Shown: positions 1 through 10,514, counted from the stretch's first letter. The stretch is 64,000 bases of DNA from Rapana venosa (GCA_028751875.1 CM054153.1:10343636-10407635); one strand, 5' to 3'. Translations and numbers: made by a program. The notes: a model not told the origin generated them from the letters alone.

Positions 1-700
1 TCTCCATCCTCCCCTGATCCTCCCCATCTTCCCCATCCTCCCCTGTGTCTTCTTCCATCTTCCTCCATCCTCTCCTGTGTCCTCCATCCTCTTCATTACC
101 CCCCCCCTCTCCCTTCCTATGTGCAGCCTATCCTCCCTCCACCCACCTATGCAGCCAATCCTACCCCTCACCCTGTGTGTGGCCTATCCTCCATCTCCCC
201 ATATGCAGCCAATCCTCCCCCCCTTATGAGCACCCATCCTCCCCCTCCCCCTGATGTGCATCTCCATCCTCCCCTATGTGCATTCTATCCTCCCCCTCGC
301 CCCCATGTGCATGCCCCCTTCCCATCCCCTGAAGTGCTGCCCACCCTCCCCTCCCCTTATATGCTGCTCCCCCTCCCCTATGTGCTGTCAACCCTCTCCC
401 TCCCCCTATGTTCATACCTATTCCCCTCCCCCACCCTTTGATGTGTAGCCCCCCCCCCCCCCTCCTCTCAGTGCTACCTATCTCCCCCCTCCCCCCCCCC
501 CCCATGTTCTTACCCCCAACTTCCCCCCCCCCATGTTCATCTTTACCCCCCCCCCCCCCCAATCTTAATATGTACCATATCCCCTCCCCCTATATGCAGC
601 CCATCTTCACCTCCTTATATGCAGCCTCCTCCCCCTCACTCCCTATGTACTGTCTAATCCTCCACCCCCCTCCCCCCTTCTGTGTGTAGCCTATCCTCCA
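1..700. repeat. C-rich minisatellite, left (inverted) arm
   Basis: Degenerate tandem repeat of roughly 20-35 bases, built from blocks like 'tatgtgcagcctatcctcc' separated by C-runs. The block 'gcctatcctcc' is the reverse complement of 'ggaggataggc', the core of the array to the right, so this arm is the same satellite in opposite orientation and more diverged. Proline/serine-rich frames across it are composition artefacts. The array starts before the window. Confidence 0.85.
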
Positions 701-2440
701 TGGAGGGTGGGGTAGGGAAAGAGGTTGGAGGCTGTTGGGATAGGGCGGAGTGGGGTGGGTAGGGGAGGATGGAGGATAGGCTGAGGGGGATAGGGGAGGA
801 GGATGGAGGATAAGGTGTAGAGGGAGATAGGGGAGGAGGATGGAGGATAGGCTGAGGGGGATAGGGAAGGAGGATGGAGGATAGGCTGTAGGGGGATAGG
901 GGAGGAGGATGGAGGATAGGCTGTATGGGGATAGGGGAGGAGGATGGAGGATAGGCTGTAGGGGGATAGGGGAGGGGGATGGAGGATAGGCTGGTAGGGG
1001 GATAGGGGAGGATGATGGAGGATAAGGTGTAGAGGAGATATGGGAGGAGGGTGGAGGATAAGTGAGAGGAGATATGGAAGGATGGAGGATAGCTGTAAGG
1101 GGGTAGGGGAGGAGGGTGGAGGATAAGGTGTAGAGGAGATATGGAGGAGGGTGGAGGATAGGCTGTAGGGGAGGAGGATGGAGGATAGGCTGTAGGGGAG
1201 GAGGATGGAGGATAGGCTGTAGGGGGGTAGGGGAGGAGGGTGGAGGATAAGGTGTAAGGAAATGGGAGGGAGGGTGGAGGATAGGCTGTAGGGGAGGAGG
1301 ATGGAGGATAGGCTGTAGGGGGAGGAGGATGGAGGATAGGTGTAGGGGGTAGGGGAGGAGGATGGAGGATAGGCTGTAGGGGAGGAGGATGGAGGATAGG
1401 CTGTAGGTGGGGGTAGGGGGAGGAGGGTGGAGGATAGGCTGTAGGGGGGGAAGGGGAGGAGGATGGAGGATAGGCTGTAGGGGAGGAGGATGGAGGATAG
1501 GGTGTAGGGAGAGGAGGATGGAGGATAGGCTGTAGGGGGGTAGGGGAGGAGGATGGGAGGATAGGCTGTAGGGGGATAGGGGAGGAGGATGGAGGATAGG
1601 CTGTAGGGGGATAGGGGAGGAGGATGGAGGATAGGCTGTAGGGGATAGGGGAGGAGGATGGAGGATAGGCTGTAGGGGGATAGGGGGGATGAGGTGTAGA
1701 GGAGATATGGGAGGAGGATGGAGGATAGGCTGTAGGAGGATAGGGGAGGAGGATGGAGGATAGGCTGTAGGGGGATAGGGGGGGGGAGGATGGAGAATAG
1801 GCTGTATGGGGATAGGGGAGGAGGATGGAGGATTAGGTGTAGAGGAGATATTGGAGGAGGGTGGAGGAGAGGCTGTATGGGGATAGGGGAGGATGATGGA
1901 GGATGAGGTGTAGAGGAGATATGGGAGGAGGATGGAGGATAGGCTGTAGGGGGGTAGGGGAGGAGGATGGAGGATAGGCTGTATGGGGATAGGGGAGGAG
2001 GATGGAGGATAAGCTTTAGGGGGATAGGGGAGGAGGATGGAGGATAAGGTGTAGAGGAGATATGGGAGGAGGATGTAGGATAGGCTGTAGGGGGGGAGGG
2101 GAGGATGAGGTGTAGAGGAGATATGGGAGGAGGATGTAGGATAGGCTGTAGGGGGGTAGGGGAGGATGAGGTGTAGAGGAGATATGGGAGGAGGGTAGAG
2201 GATAGGCTGTAGGGGGATAGCGAAGGATGGAGGATAGCTGTAAGGGAATAGAGGAGGGTGGAGGATAGTCGGAGGAGGGGGGGGGGATGTGGATGGAGGG
2301 TAGTCTGTAGGGGGCAAGCTGTAGGGGACGAGGATGGAGGAAAGAGGAAGATTGAGGACAGAGGGGAGGATGGAGGAAAGAGGAGGATTGAGGAGAAAGA
2401 GGATATTTCCTCCATCCCTTTCATCCATCCTCATTCATGG
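701..2440. repeat. G-rich minisatellite, right arm
   Basis: About 1.7 kb of tandem units of roughly 20-36 bases with the core 'ggaggatggaggataggctg' followed by a variable 'tagggggataggggaggag' part. Some units replace the middle with 'aaggtgtagaggagatatgg', giving at least two unit types. The plus strand is purine-rich throughout, with many runs of four or more G, so G-quadruplex or triplex formation is plausible (inference). The long reverse-strand open frames here are made only of repeat units and have no gene features. Confidence 0.9.
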
Positions 2441-2474
2441 AGGAAAGGGGAGGATGGAGGACAGGAAAGGTCAC

Positions 2475-2511
2475 AAACACACACGCACGCACGCACGCAC
2501 CCACGCACGCA

Positions 2512-2556
<45 letters not shown>

Positions 2557-2557
2557 T
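2475..2557. repeat. (CACG)n-(CA)n microsatellite
   Basis: A run of CACG tetranucleotides passes into a pure CA run. It directly follows the minisatellite. Confidence 0.95.
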
Positions 2558-2599
2558 TATCTTTCTTCTTCCCCTTCTCTACCGCCTTCATCGTTGTGA

Positions 2600-2925
2600 G
2601 GATTTCGTAGACTATGGAGTTTGCAGGTGGGGGTGGGTCAGACTCAGGATTTGAAGCTTTCCAGGATGGGGATGAGAGCAGCTTCAGCAGGAAGGCTATT
2701 TCAGTCTGACATAGTCCTGGGGAAGAAGGACTTCTGTCTGTAGAGACTCCTGCAGTTTGGGAGGTGGTGGAGTGCAGAGTGTGATCGTCGGGTTCCTTTT
2801 GGTGTGGATTGGTTATGGGATGGAGGGTTGCTTACAGGTGTTGATTATCAGGCTTCCGTTATGGTACTGTAGAAGTTTACTAGTGGTGCTTTTCTCCACG
2901 TTCGCTCTGTGAGGGGGGCTTGTGG
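2600..2925 (-). mobile_element. Possible degenerate LINE RT C-terminal fragment
   Basis: Read on the minus strand, the stretch gives pieces such as APLVNFYSTITEA near 2,860-2,920, and near 2,690-2,790 a segment ending KSFFPRTM. These resemble, in the right order, the thumb/C-terminal region of CR1/L2/Rex-type reverse transcriptases (FY-S-TIIES..., then a basic stretch ending NSFFP-A). Stops interrupt it and a middle part is missing. The assignment is from memory of the family; unrelated unique sequence is possible. Confidence 0.35.
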
Positions 2926-2934
2926 GGGTGTTGA

Positions 2935-2937
<3 letters not shown>

Positions 2938-2975
<38 letters not shown>

Positions 2976-3008
2976 GGGGGGGGGGGGGGGGGGGAGGGGG
3001 GGGGGGGG
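2938..3008. repeat. Poly-G tract
   Basis: About 70 G residues interrupted by single A at about 2,975 and 2,995. The length is unusual for a genuine mononucleotide run. See the low-quality call immediately downstream. Confidence 0.95.
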
Positions 3009-3240
3009 TTTTTGGGGGCCATAAGGAAGTTCGTCCGAAACTCAAATTTTTTTTTTTATTAGTTCCCTTAAAGCGTGGTTTTTGGCTGCCTGAAAAAAGG
3101 GGGAATTTTGGAAACAACCCAAAAAAAATTTTGTTTTTGCAAATGGCTTCAACCGTGGTTTTACAGCGGCTGGCCATCGAGGAGTTCAAATTAACATTTT
3201 TTTTTTTTTAAAATTTGTCCCCAGGAAAGGGTTCAAAAGA
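3009..3240. other. Homopolymer-inflated sequence, probably low quality
   Basis: Nearly every base run here is lengthened (TTTTTTTTTTT, AAAAAAA, GGGGG, AAAATTTT) compared with the sequence on either side. It abuts the poly-G tract. This looks like polymerase slippage or poor consensus rather than functional DNA. No gene is recognised. Confidence 0.5.
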
Positions 3241-3507
3241 TTTAGGCCCAATGGCTAAAGGTGATTTTGTTTAACGTCTTTCACTTTAGTGATTTTAGAC
3301 GGGAAAAAGTAATATAAACAAGAGAATGCAAACAATAACAAAAAGTGTCAAATAACAGTACTTAAAAACTAACTTTTACATACTACAAAAACTGAATTAT
3401 CGGACTTCTTATCAATCCTAACACAATGTCCAACAGTAAGGATGGTTCAGACAAAATCTGATCCAGTGATAAACTTGGTATAGCAGGTAAAATTGCTTTT
3501 AAATGGC
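3241..3507. other. Unannotated AT-rich spacer
   Basis: Simple AT-rich sequence with no recognisable coding, RNA or repeat signature. Confidence 0.4.
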
Positions 3508-3511
3508 TAAT

Positions 3512-3542
<31 letters not shown>

Positions 3543-3592
3543 TGTGTGTGTCACTGTGTGTGTGTGTGTGTCACTCTGTGTGTGTGTGTGTT
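3508..3592. repeat. Interrupted (GT)n microsatellite
   Basis: Four GT runs are separated by the repeated interruption 'gtcactgtg' or 'gtcactctg'. It sits at the A/T-rich tail end of the adjoining SINE, a common site for microsatellite birth. Confidence 0.9.
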
Positions 3593-3912
3593 TATTTTAT
3601 TTTAGTAATTTATTTTATATCAAGGATAATGGAATAAGCACTCCTGTGCTTTTTTACCTCTGTGTATTCCATTTTGCAAATTTTGTCATCTCAGATCTGG
3701 TCCCACTGGCACACAATGGCCTACTCTTTCAAAAAGCAGAACAGGATTTAACCGCAAGATCTGCATGTGTTCGAACACAGGGCCTCAGTTTATAGTCTCA
3801 TCCAAACGACTTTTGGGGAGAGCAGAATCTGCACTGATGTCAACTCCAGAGGAAAAAAATCCTCTTGAAAGGGATTGAACCTGGGGTCTTGAGATTGTGA
3901 GCGTGTGTGAGA
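3593..3912 (-). mobile_element. SINE family A copy (head partly lost)
   Basis: Reverse-oriented copy of the commonest dispersed repeat in the window. The 3' tail block 'gataatggaataagcac' lies at about 3,628; then come the body landmarks 'cacacaatggcctactctt' (about 3,710) and 'tatagtctcatcc' (about 3,793). A B-box-like 'gggattgaacctgggg' (reverse of GGTTCAATCCC) lies at about 3,870. The tRNA A-box end is replaced after about 3,905 by a GT-like sequence. No coding capacity; it would be mobilised by a LINE in trans. Confidence 0.8.
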
Positions 3913-4447
3913 CACTGTGTGTGTGGTGAGAAAATGAATACTTGTAGGGTCAGGAAGTATGGTACAGGTCTTGCAGAGCAATATTAATTTTGCTTTAAAT
4001 TCAAAATTCAAATTTAAGTACAACTACAAGAGACTATTAATATTATAATGCAGGCTTCCAACTGAGGTGAGTGAACATCTTGGGGAACACTGGCATAGTT
4101 TGGATACAGTATTCAATTCATTTTGTCTGTTTTTCTAATCACCTTTCTGTTTCACAAGAGCAGTCCTCGTCAAAATACATTTTTGGTGTACATACTGATA
4201 CAACAAGGTACTTTTTGTGTTTTTGTCCTCTGGAGTTTTCCTTCTGAAAGTGAGTCTAACTCTTAAGGCCAAGGGGGTTGGTGGGATTACCCATACACCT
4301 GTGTGAGGGCGGCACAGGGGGATGAGGAGGAGAGGGGTAGGTAAGGAAAAATATGAAGAATGAGAGCTCTATGAACATACTATTACTAGTGAGCTATTAG
4401 TAGATTGAGGCACAAAAACAAAGCACACTCTGGTCTAGTGGGGAGTA
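3913..4447. other. Unannotated spacer
   Basis: AT-rich sequence without a recognised exon or repeat family. It includes a short G-rich patch near 4,270-4,340. Confidence 0.4.
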
Positions 4448-4735
4448 GTGCACATGTACACACACATTCTGATTCATATGTGCATGCCCGTGTGCACACA
4501 CATGTGTGCACGTGCAGACTTACACACACACACACATGCACATGCTAAACACACAGACACATACACTGTACACACATATTGTATACAATACATGGTAAAA
4601 AAACCAAAACACTTTCACTTTTGCACCCCCTCCCCCCAAGCTTGTACTTGTAGTGAAGCACAAACTTAGTCTGTCACTGTCAGTCTCTCTCATGAACACG
4701 GACATGCACACACACAGACACACACACACACACGT
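4448..4735. repeat. CA-rich low-complexity stretch
   Basis: Interrupted CA/CATG runs (4,450-4,580 and 4,705-4,733) flank about 120 bases of unremarkable sequence. Frames across it read as His/Thr or Cys/Val repeats and are not genes. Confidence 0.7.
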
Positions 4736-4943
4736 CAAATGACTCCAAGCAGCCTTGAAGCCCAAAGAAGGTGTCTGGTCTAGACTATCTCGCCCCTTTG
4801 TCAGCATTTATGCATCTTTACTGTTACGTTTAACTTAAGTTATTGAGGAATAATTGATATTGTAGATATTTGGATGGAGACACTACAGTATTTGTGTGTG
4901 TGTGTAGAATTTATGTTTAGCTAGTACACATCAGTAAAAAAAG

Positions 4944-5229
4944 GTAAAGGAGTCCCATAACCTATAAGGTCGTAGGGGAGCGAGGCGTCAGAGACCTCAC
5001 TTCTCTAGGGCCAGCATATTGAGGGCAGCGCCCATCTCCTCTCCCTCGCTGCTTTACCTTCCCTGCCCCTAAAGAGGGCAGGTACCCATTTACAGCTGGG
5101 TGAACTGGGGGAACTGTACTGAAGCCAAGGCGCGCAAACGGTCACCCATCCAACTGGTAACCACGCTCGACGTTGCTTAACTTGGCTGGGGGAAAGCGAG
5201 TGCTCCGACCACTGAGCTATCCCGTCCCC
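4944..5229 (-). mobile_element. Chimeric tRNA-5S SINE (family B), copy 1
   Basis: On the minus strand this starts with a tRNA 5'-half-like sequence containing an A-box, 'gggatagctcagtggtcgg' (5,204-5,222). It continues into a block (about 5,138-5,185) that matches the internal region of 5S rRNA: 'agttaagcaacgtcg', a GGTTA block and 'ttggatgggtgaccg'. A body follows with 'cagctgtaaatgggtacctg', then a 3' end reading GGTTATGGGACTCCTTTACC. The 5S-like block lies where a tRNA B-box would be. No clear target duplication is seen here; the right end abuts another SINE, suggesting clustered or nested insertion. Confidence 0.8.
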
Positions 5230-5537
5230 ATGAGACTATAAACCATGTACCAAGGTCCTGTCATCCATTTCCACCAGCACACAATGACCTACTCTTCAAA
5301 AAAGTGGAACAGGTTTTAACGGTATGCACAAGATGTTCTGCATGCATTTGCAAACAGGACCTTGGTACATGGTTTATAGTCTCATCCGAAGGACTTTTGG
5401 GGGGTGTGGAGTTGGCACTGATGTTAATTCCAGGGGTCGGTGGGTGGGGGGAAATCCTCTTGAATGGGATTTGAATCTGGTCATCAGATCATGAGCGTAA
5501 TGCGCAATGCTGTAACCACCAGGCTATCCCATCCCCC
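5230..5537 (-). mobile_element. SINE family A copy with internal foldback
   Basis: The tRNA head is at 5,470-5,537: on the minus strand it reads 'gggatagcctggtggttac' (A-box) and 'gattcaaatccc' (B-box). The body landmarks are present, but the 3' tail block is missing. In its place, 5,230-5,260 is a perfect 31-base reverse complement of 5,355-5,385 inside the same element. This looks like a template switch during target-primed reverse transcription, or a fold-back repair event (inference). Confidence 0.8.
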
Positions 5538-5589
5538 TTTGCTGTGTTGACACACTAAAAGTGGAAGCTTTAGGTAGCAGCCTGGAGAC

Positions 5590-5771
5590 CTCAACAATAA
5601 TAATAATAATAATAATAATATATGGAATTTATATAGCGCCGAATCTTGTAAAACAAACAAATCGAAGCGCTTGCACTCAAATCATTTACGCGCATGCAAC
5701 TTTCCTCAAATATAATAAAGAACATATTTCAAATTTATGCACATGTATGTACACACACACACACACACACA

Positions 5772-5809
<38 letters not shown>

Positions 5810-6563
5810 ACACACACACACCACACACACACCACACACCGCGAACACACTTAGGAGATGAAGGATGCTGTTGAAAAAGTAGAGACGGATATGAGGGAAA
5901 AGTGTCAGGTAGGAAATAAGTGTGTTTTGAGGCTGGATTTGAAGGTATCAAGTGAAGGTTTTTGGCGAAGTGAAAGAGGGAGGTCATTCCACGTGGACGG
6001 ACCAGAAACGGAAAAAGATCGACAGCCAACAGTGGTTTGTTTGAATCTGGGTGTTCGAAAGCACAAAGTATCTGCAGCTGAACGAAGGGAACGGGATGGA
6101 GTGTACAGGTGAAGACAGTTACAAAGATAAGATGGTGCAGATTTGTGGAGACATTTGAAACAGAGGGTATTGATCTTATACTTCAGTCTTTGTGAGACTG
6201 GCAGCCAGTGAAGAGATCGCAGAAGAGGAGTGATGTGTTTGGATTTTTTCTTTCTAAGGACCAGTCGAGCTGCAGAGTTTTGTATGCGTTGAAGAGAGTG
6301 GATGGATGATGCTGGTAGGCCAGCCAAAAGAGAATTACAGTAGTCTAAACGTGAAAGAATGAGAGATGTGACGAGCTTGGAAGTTGCATCAGTGGACAGA
6401 TACTTGTGAATCGCGCTTATGCGCCGTAGTTGATAGTAGCAAGACTGGCAGGTCTGGGTGATGAATTTTTTCATAGAGAGTGTGTTGTCAAGAACTACAC
6501 CTAGATACTTCACAGAGTTGGACAAAGGAACTGACGCAACAGATGTTGTATTGTCCCCCTCCC
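5590..6563 (-). mobile_element. 5'-truncated CR1/L2-type LINE, 3' end
   Basis: A minus-strand frame ends at about 5,905. It encodes the C-terminal third of a non-LTR reverse transcriptase ORF2: VKYLGVVLD, SRLDYCNSLLAGLP, NSAARLVL, LHWLPV and GPSTWNDLPLSLR, the hallmark series of CR1/L2/Crack-group thumb regions. No catalytic FADD is present because the copy is truncated near 6,563. The 3' UTR (about 5,600-5,904) has a GT/CA microsatellite and ends in the motif 'ggcgctatataaattcc' plus a (TTA)n tail, as expected for L2-like elements. The frame is open over about 200 residues, so the copy is fairly young. Confidence 0.85.
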
Positions 6564-6644
6564 CCCCCCTCACCAAAAAAAAAAAAGGAAAGAAAAACAG
6601 ATGTAAAAAAAAAAGGTATTGTGCATGGTGGAGCACTGACTTCT

Positions 6645-6815
6645 GCTGGACATGTCCATGATCAGTCATGTGCAGCATTTTGCCTTGTTGGAGAAAGTGC
6701 TGGACTTGCCCATGAAATCAGTCATGTGCAGCATTTTGCATTGTTGGAGAAAGTACTGGACTTGACCCATGAAATCAGTCATGTGCTGTATTTTAGCCTG
6801 GAGAAAGCAGGTCTA
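6645..6815. repeat. Threefold tandem repeat of about 61 bp
   Basis: The unit 'catgaaatcagtcatgtgcagcattttgc...ttggagaaagt.ctggac' occurs three times with small changes. There is no coding signal. Confidence 0.8.
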
Positions 6816-7244
6816 ACAAGTTAAGGTCTGGCAAAACTGTTGGTTTATGATGTTAAATATCAAGTATTGATTTGATAATGCAAGTGTGGGGTTCAGTCCA
6901 TAAGCTTCATAAACAGAAATTATACACAATGACCACTGGCAGCTGGTACAAAAAATGTTGATAAAAGGAGGTACCCACTTCCCCTTAATTTATTTGTTTT
7001 TGAAATGGGGGCGGTTAAAAATAGGTATCTATAAGCATTTTGTTTTGAAACATGGTAGAGATCAAAATGAGCTCTAGATGAAATTTATATACAAAACAAC
7101 AAACCTGAAGCTAGGTAAAAAGTGAACAAATGTATTTAAGATTTAAGCAAACTACTTTGTCTGTCTGTCTGTCTCCCTTCTTCTAAGTATATTGCCATTG
7201 TTGGAGACTATTGCCAGAAGGTCCACAGCTACATAGTAAAGTAC
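6816..7244. other. Unannotated spacer
   Basis: AT-rich sequence with a short (CTGT)n run near 7,158-7,174. No recognised gene or repeat. Confidence 0.4.
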
Positions 7245-7645
7245 ATTTTGTTTTGGTTTTGTTCCTCGGCTAAAGCTCTGAAGTTCACATAAGATAAGGT
7301 GACATTTTTGCATGTGTACATATACAGCAATTCTCCCCCCATCCCCCTCCACCATTTAGCTAGCTATATTCCGACTTTATTTATTTATTTATTCTTTTAT
7401 ATTGAGGATAATGGAATAAGCACACATGTGCTTTTTTACATCCAGTCCCCGTGTGTGTATGCGGTTTTGGGTATGGTGTCTAAACACTAGACCACTCACC
7501 AGTGTGCATGCATGACATTAAGTTCGATATTTTCATCGGACAGGGAAGAAAGGGTGAGGCTGGGAATTGAACCCAGAACCTCACAGTTTACTTTTTAGGC
7601 AGGTGAACGTCTTAACCATCCTGCCACCTTCCTTCTTGTATACTG
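7245..7645 (-). mobile_element. SINE cluster: A-type tail with a different tRNA head
   Basis: 7,245-7,300 carries the reverse of a SINE 3' end of the type 'gaacttcggagctctagccgaggaac'. 7,378-7,450 carries the tail block 'gataatggaataagcac' preceded by (TTTA)n. The head at about 7,560-7,635 reads on the minus strand 'ggtggcaggatggttaag' and 'gggttcaattccc', a good A-box/B-box pair but unlike the heads of other A copies. The middle body also differs. It is either nested elements or a mosaic SINE. Confidence 0.65.
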
Positions 7646-7699
7646 CATATTATTAAAATTTTTTTTTTTTTTTGCTGCCTCATCTTCTCTGACGTCCCC

Positions 7700-8487
7700 G
7701 TCCTGCTGCTCCCACACCGCTCATCCCAATCTCCCCGCCACAGCCTTACCCAGATTTGTTATGTCTCACCCTAGGGTTGGAAGTACACAGGGAGCCTATC
7801 AATATCAGGCTGCCGTTGGGCGACCAGCCAGAGGGGCCCTGCACTGCTGCTGCGTCACTTTGGTGGTGTTCAGTGGTGCCTGTTCTGAGCTGACATACAT
7901 AGGACACCACCTACTAAGCCTCCTACTAATGACAGTATTAGCTCAGTCGCGGAGCCAGACTGAGTTGTCTACCTGTGGTGGCAACCACCACAATGTCTGT
8001 CCATCGACCATCTTCCCTGAACCTCCAACCCCAAAGGCCCTGACACAAACTCACCACAGGCACAGAAGTGTATGGGCAAACCGAATTTGAGGTCATCATG
8101 AGACCAGAACAACTGGGACCACCAAATCAGAGGCCTTTTGATGATCAGTGACAATGAGGATGACATAATGCTGCTGTGGAGGTGCATGTGGTTTGAGACT
8201 ACTTGACAGGGTTGTACTCTATGCTTACTATCATAATATGTTATCCCTGCATCAACCAGGCCTGAGAGATACAGACACCTGCAGTGTTGGTCAGGTAATT
8301 TGAGCAACACTCTCAAACTTGCATCCGTAAAGTGGTTGAAGCTCGACTGTGTGGTCCCAGTCTGTCCACTGAGCCCACAGCACTCCAGCCGGAGTCAGAA
8401 AAATCCCTATGACTCTTATGGGATTTGAGCCCACGATCTTCCAGTCCGAAATTCAAGGCACTAACCACTGCACCATGGCGGCTGGTT
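7700..8487 (-). mobile_element. Long tRNA-headed dispersed repeat, copy 1
   Basis: About 790 bp, clearly related to 20,295-21,250. Shared landmarks are 'gaggggccctgc', 'ggtggtgttcagtggtgcctg', 'gaagtgtatggg', 'gagactactYgacagggYtgta' and 'tcataatat'. The right end on the minus strand reads 'gccgccatggtgcagtggttag' then 'gggctcaaatccc', a tRNA-like A-box and B-box. The element is too long for a normal SINE and no ORF is recognised. It may be a SINE-headed composite or an unclassified non-autonomous retroelement. Confidence 0.6.
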
Positions 8488-8665
8488 ACTGCATATTATA
8501 TGGCGCTTCAAATCTTTATTAATGTATTAATTCATTTATCTGTTCTTATTTTTTACGTTTGTGTGTACCTTTTACTTTTTCATATGTTGTGTCCATTTTA
8601 TACTGTGAAGCATTCTCTCTCTATATATGTATATCTCTAAATTTTTCAACACTGATCTGTTGCAG

Positions 8666-8893
8666 TTTGCCTTCTGGGCCTGTCAAGACAAAGCCTTCAG
8701 CAGACAGTGGTGGCAGTACGACACCACTCTGAAGACAGCAGTACAACGTCCAGCGGCAAATCAAAGAGGCGGAAAGGCAAAATGCCGGCGGGGAAACTGG
8801 ACGAGGAATGGGAAGGAGAAGAGGAGGAGAGACAGCCCCAAGGAGAGCAGGAGCCACTGGAGCGATTCCCTAACGACAGCAACCCCATCACCG
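8666..8893 (+). CDS. Candidate internal exon, Ser/Lys/Glu-rich protein, unidentified
   Basis: Bounded by a polypyrimidine-AG acceptor ('ctgatctgttgcag') and a strong donor (GTGAGA); 228 nt, a multiple of three. GC content rises sharply against the flanks. Frames give TKPSADSGGSTT in the first third and SKRRKGKMPAGKLDEEWEG followed by an acidic Glu-rich stretch and PNDSNPITG in the rest. The two lie in different frames, so one indel near 8,720-8,730 would be needed. It looks like a disordered, charged region of a nuclear protein (inference); no family is recognised. A non-coding GC-rich island is the alternative. Confidence 0.35.
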
Positions 8894-9375
8894 GTGAGAT
8901 GACTGGGAGTGGAAAGGAAGAGTGACTGATTTCTGAGCACCATTAAGATAAACATTTTTGGTGCGTTTTTTTTTGTTTTTGGTGGGGGTTTTGGTGAGTT
9001 TTCTTTTTAAAACCAGAAACAAAACCTTTTTGTTTTAAAAGGAGGTGATGGAAGTAGTCAGATGTGAGAATCTTCTGCCTTTTGGCAAAATTTTACCTTG
9101 TTCAGTTTTGGACCATCTGTAGGATCATTTTTGAGATCAGCTTAAATCCATTGAGAAAATTTTAGTGTGTGTGTGTGCACTTTTTTTTTTTTTTTTTTTA
9201 TAGAATGTAGTATACAGCTTTCCATTCTGGACCCCAAAAAGGACGGTGCACTCATGCATTTAGTAAACAATCACAGCCTTTTTTGCTGGACGTGGGTGTG
9301 AGAGAAATAGATACAGATAATTAAATGTTCCTACCTTAATATTCCATTCCATCAGGAAATAATCGCACACAGATG
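8894..9375. other. Unannotated spacer
   Basis: T-rich sequence with a 19-base T run near 9,181-9,199. No recognised feature. Confidence 0.4.
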
Positions 9376-9378
9376 GAC

Positions 9379-9379
<1 letters not shown>

Positions 9380-9440
<61 letters not shown>
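9380..9440. repeat. (CA)n microsatellite
   Basis: About 60 bases of uninterrupted CA. Confidence 0.95.
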
Positions 9441-9443
<3 letters not shown>

Positions 9444-9779
9444 GTCCTAGCTTACAAAAATGGTCAGTGAGCATACAGTTTGGATGAAAGTCATATGCAC
9501 AATGAAAAGAGGAAGAAAAAAAGTATCATGTGCATGTGTAAATGCAAAGAGAACAGTGTGGGAATTGTACAGCTACACAGCCAGCCACACAGTGCACAAA
9601 GAGCACTGCTACAGTGTTAGCCTAGTTAAAAGTAAGTCTGGAACCTAATTGGTAACTGCTCAGTACACAAGTACTTGGTGGTCAATCAACTGGATAGGCA
9701 CATAATTTCATAAACGGCACAGGTGGCTACGATTTCACAAAGCACACTGTATCTAGACACACACACACACAAAAATCAT

Positions 9780-10375
9780 ATACTGAAAAATCACAGTCTT
9801 ACTTCTTACTTTACTTTTTTCTTTCCACTTGTACTCTGGCATCGCGGAGAGATATAAATGTCTGTCTACTGCAAGGCGGGTAGCTTGGAGGAGGGACAAT
9901 CCATGGACTTTCAGTGTTTCTCCCACGGAATCACTCCAGCGTCGCCTGGGTCTACCTCTGGCCCTCGTGCCAGAGTACCTCAAGTTGTAAGCACGCAAGG
10001 CTGGCTGGTTTGGCGGCATCCGTGTGAGGTGCCTGAACCACGTGGTTCGTTGTTGTTCAGTATGGTGTAGGACGGGTGTGGCTCCTACCATGTCTCTGAT
10101 CACCTCGTTTCTTATCTTATCTCTCCTGGTCTTGTTGACGGCTTTCCTCAAGCACTTCATCTCACACGTTACCAGTTTCTGCTCCAGGGCTTTTGTCAGG
10201 GGCCATGTCTGGCACTGGTAAGTGAGAGTTGGCAGGAAGATGGTGTTGATCAGCTTTGCCTTGGTGCTCATAGGGATGTTAGGATGTCGCAGAAGTGGGG
10301 CAAGTTGATAGCTGACTGTGTTTGCTTTTTGACAGCGTGTTTCACAGTAATCCAAATCACAGTAATCCAAATAAA
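9780..10375 (-). mobile_element. LINE ORF2 C-terminal fragment
   Basis: One open minus-strand frame encodes the end of an endonuclease-reverse transcriptase. Landmarks in order are AKLINTIFLPTLTYQCQTW, VTCEMKCLRKAVNKTRRDKI, IEQ-type 'EQQRTTWFRHLTRMP' and GTRARGRPRRRWSDSV. This is the well-known post-RT tail of mobile-element polyproteins. The RT core with catalytic Asp residues is absent, so the copy is 5'-truncated near 10,375. The clade cannot be fixed from this tail alone. The frame has no stops over about 190 codons, suggesting recent insertion. Confidence 0.85.
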
Positions 10376-10514
10376 TCTGCACACATAGTGACATACAGAA
10401 GTGTCAAAGATATCACAAATAATTGTATGCGGTTGGTGCCAGGTAAAAGTAGGTCAGGTTCCGTGATAGCTCCCTGGCCTACTAAAGATGCTGCTTTACT
10501 GCTGAAACGGACAG

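Noticed and set aside
590..2434. Very long Pro/Ser/Leu-rich open frames on the minus strand
   Set aside because: They are translations of the G-rich minisatellite; content follows the repeat unit in every frame.
3514..3795. Cys/Val-rich peptide at the GT microsatellite
   Set aside because: GT repeat plus SINE sequence.
5138..5185. 5S rRNA gene
   Set aside because: Only the internal region is similar; the 5' third and 3' end of 5S rRNA are absent.
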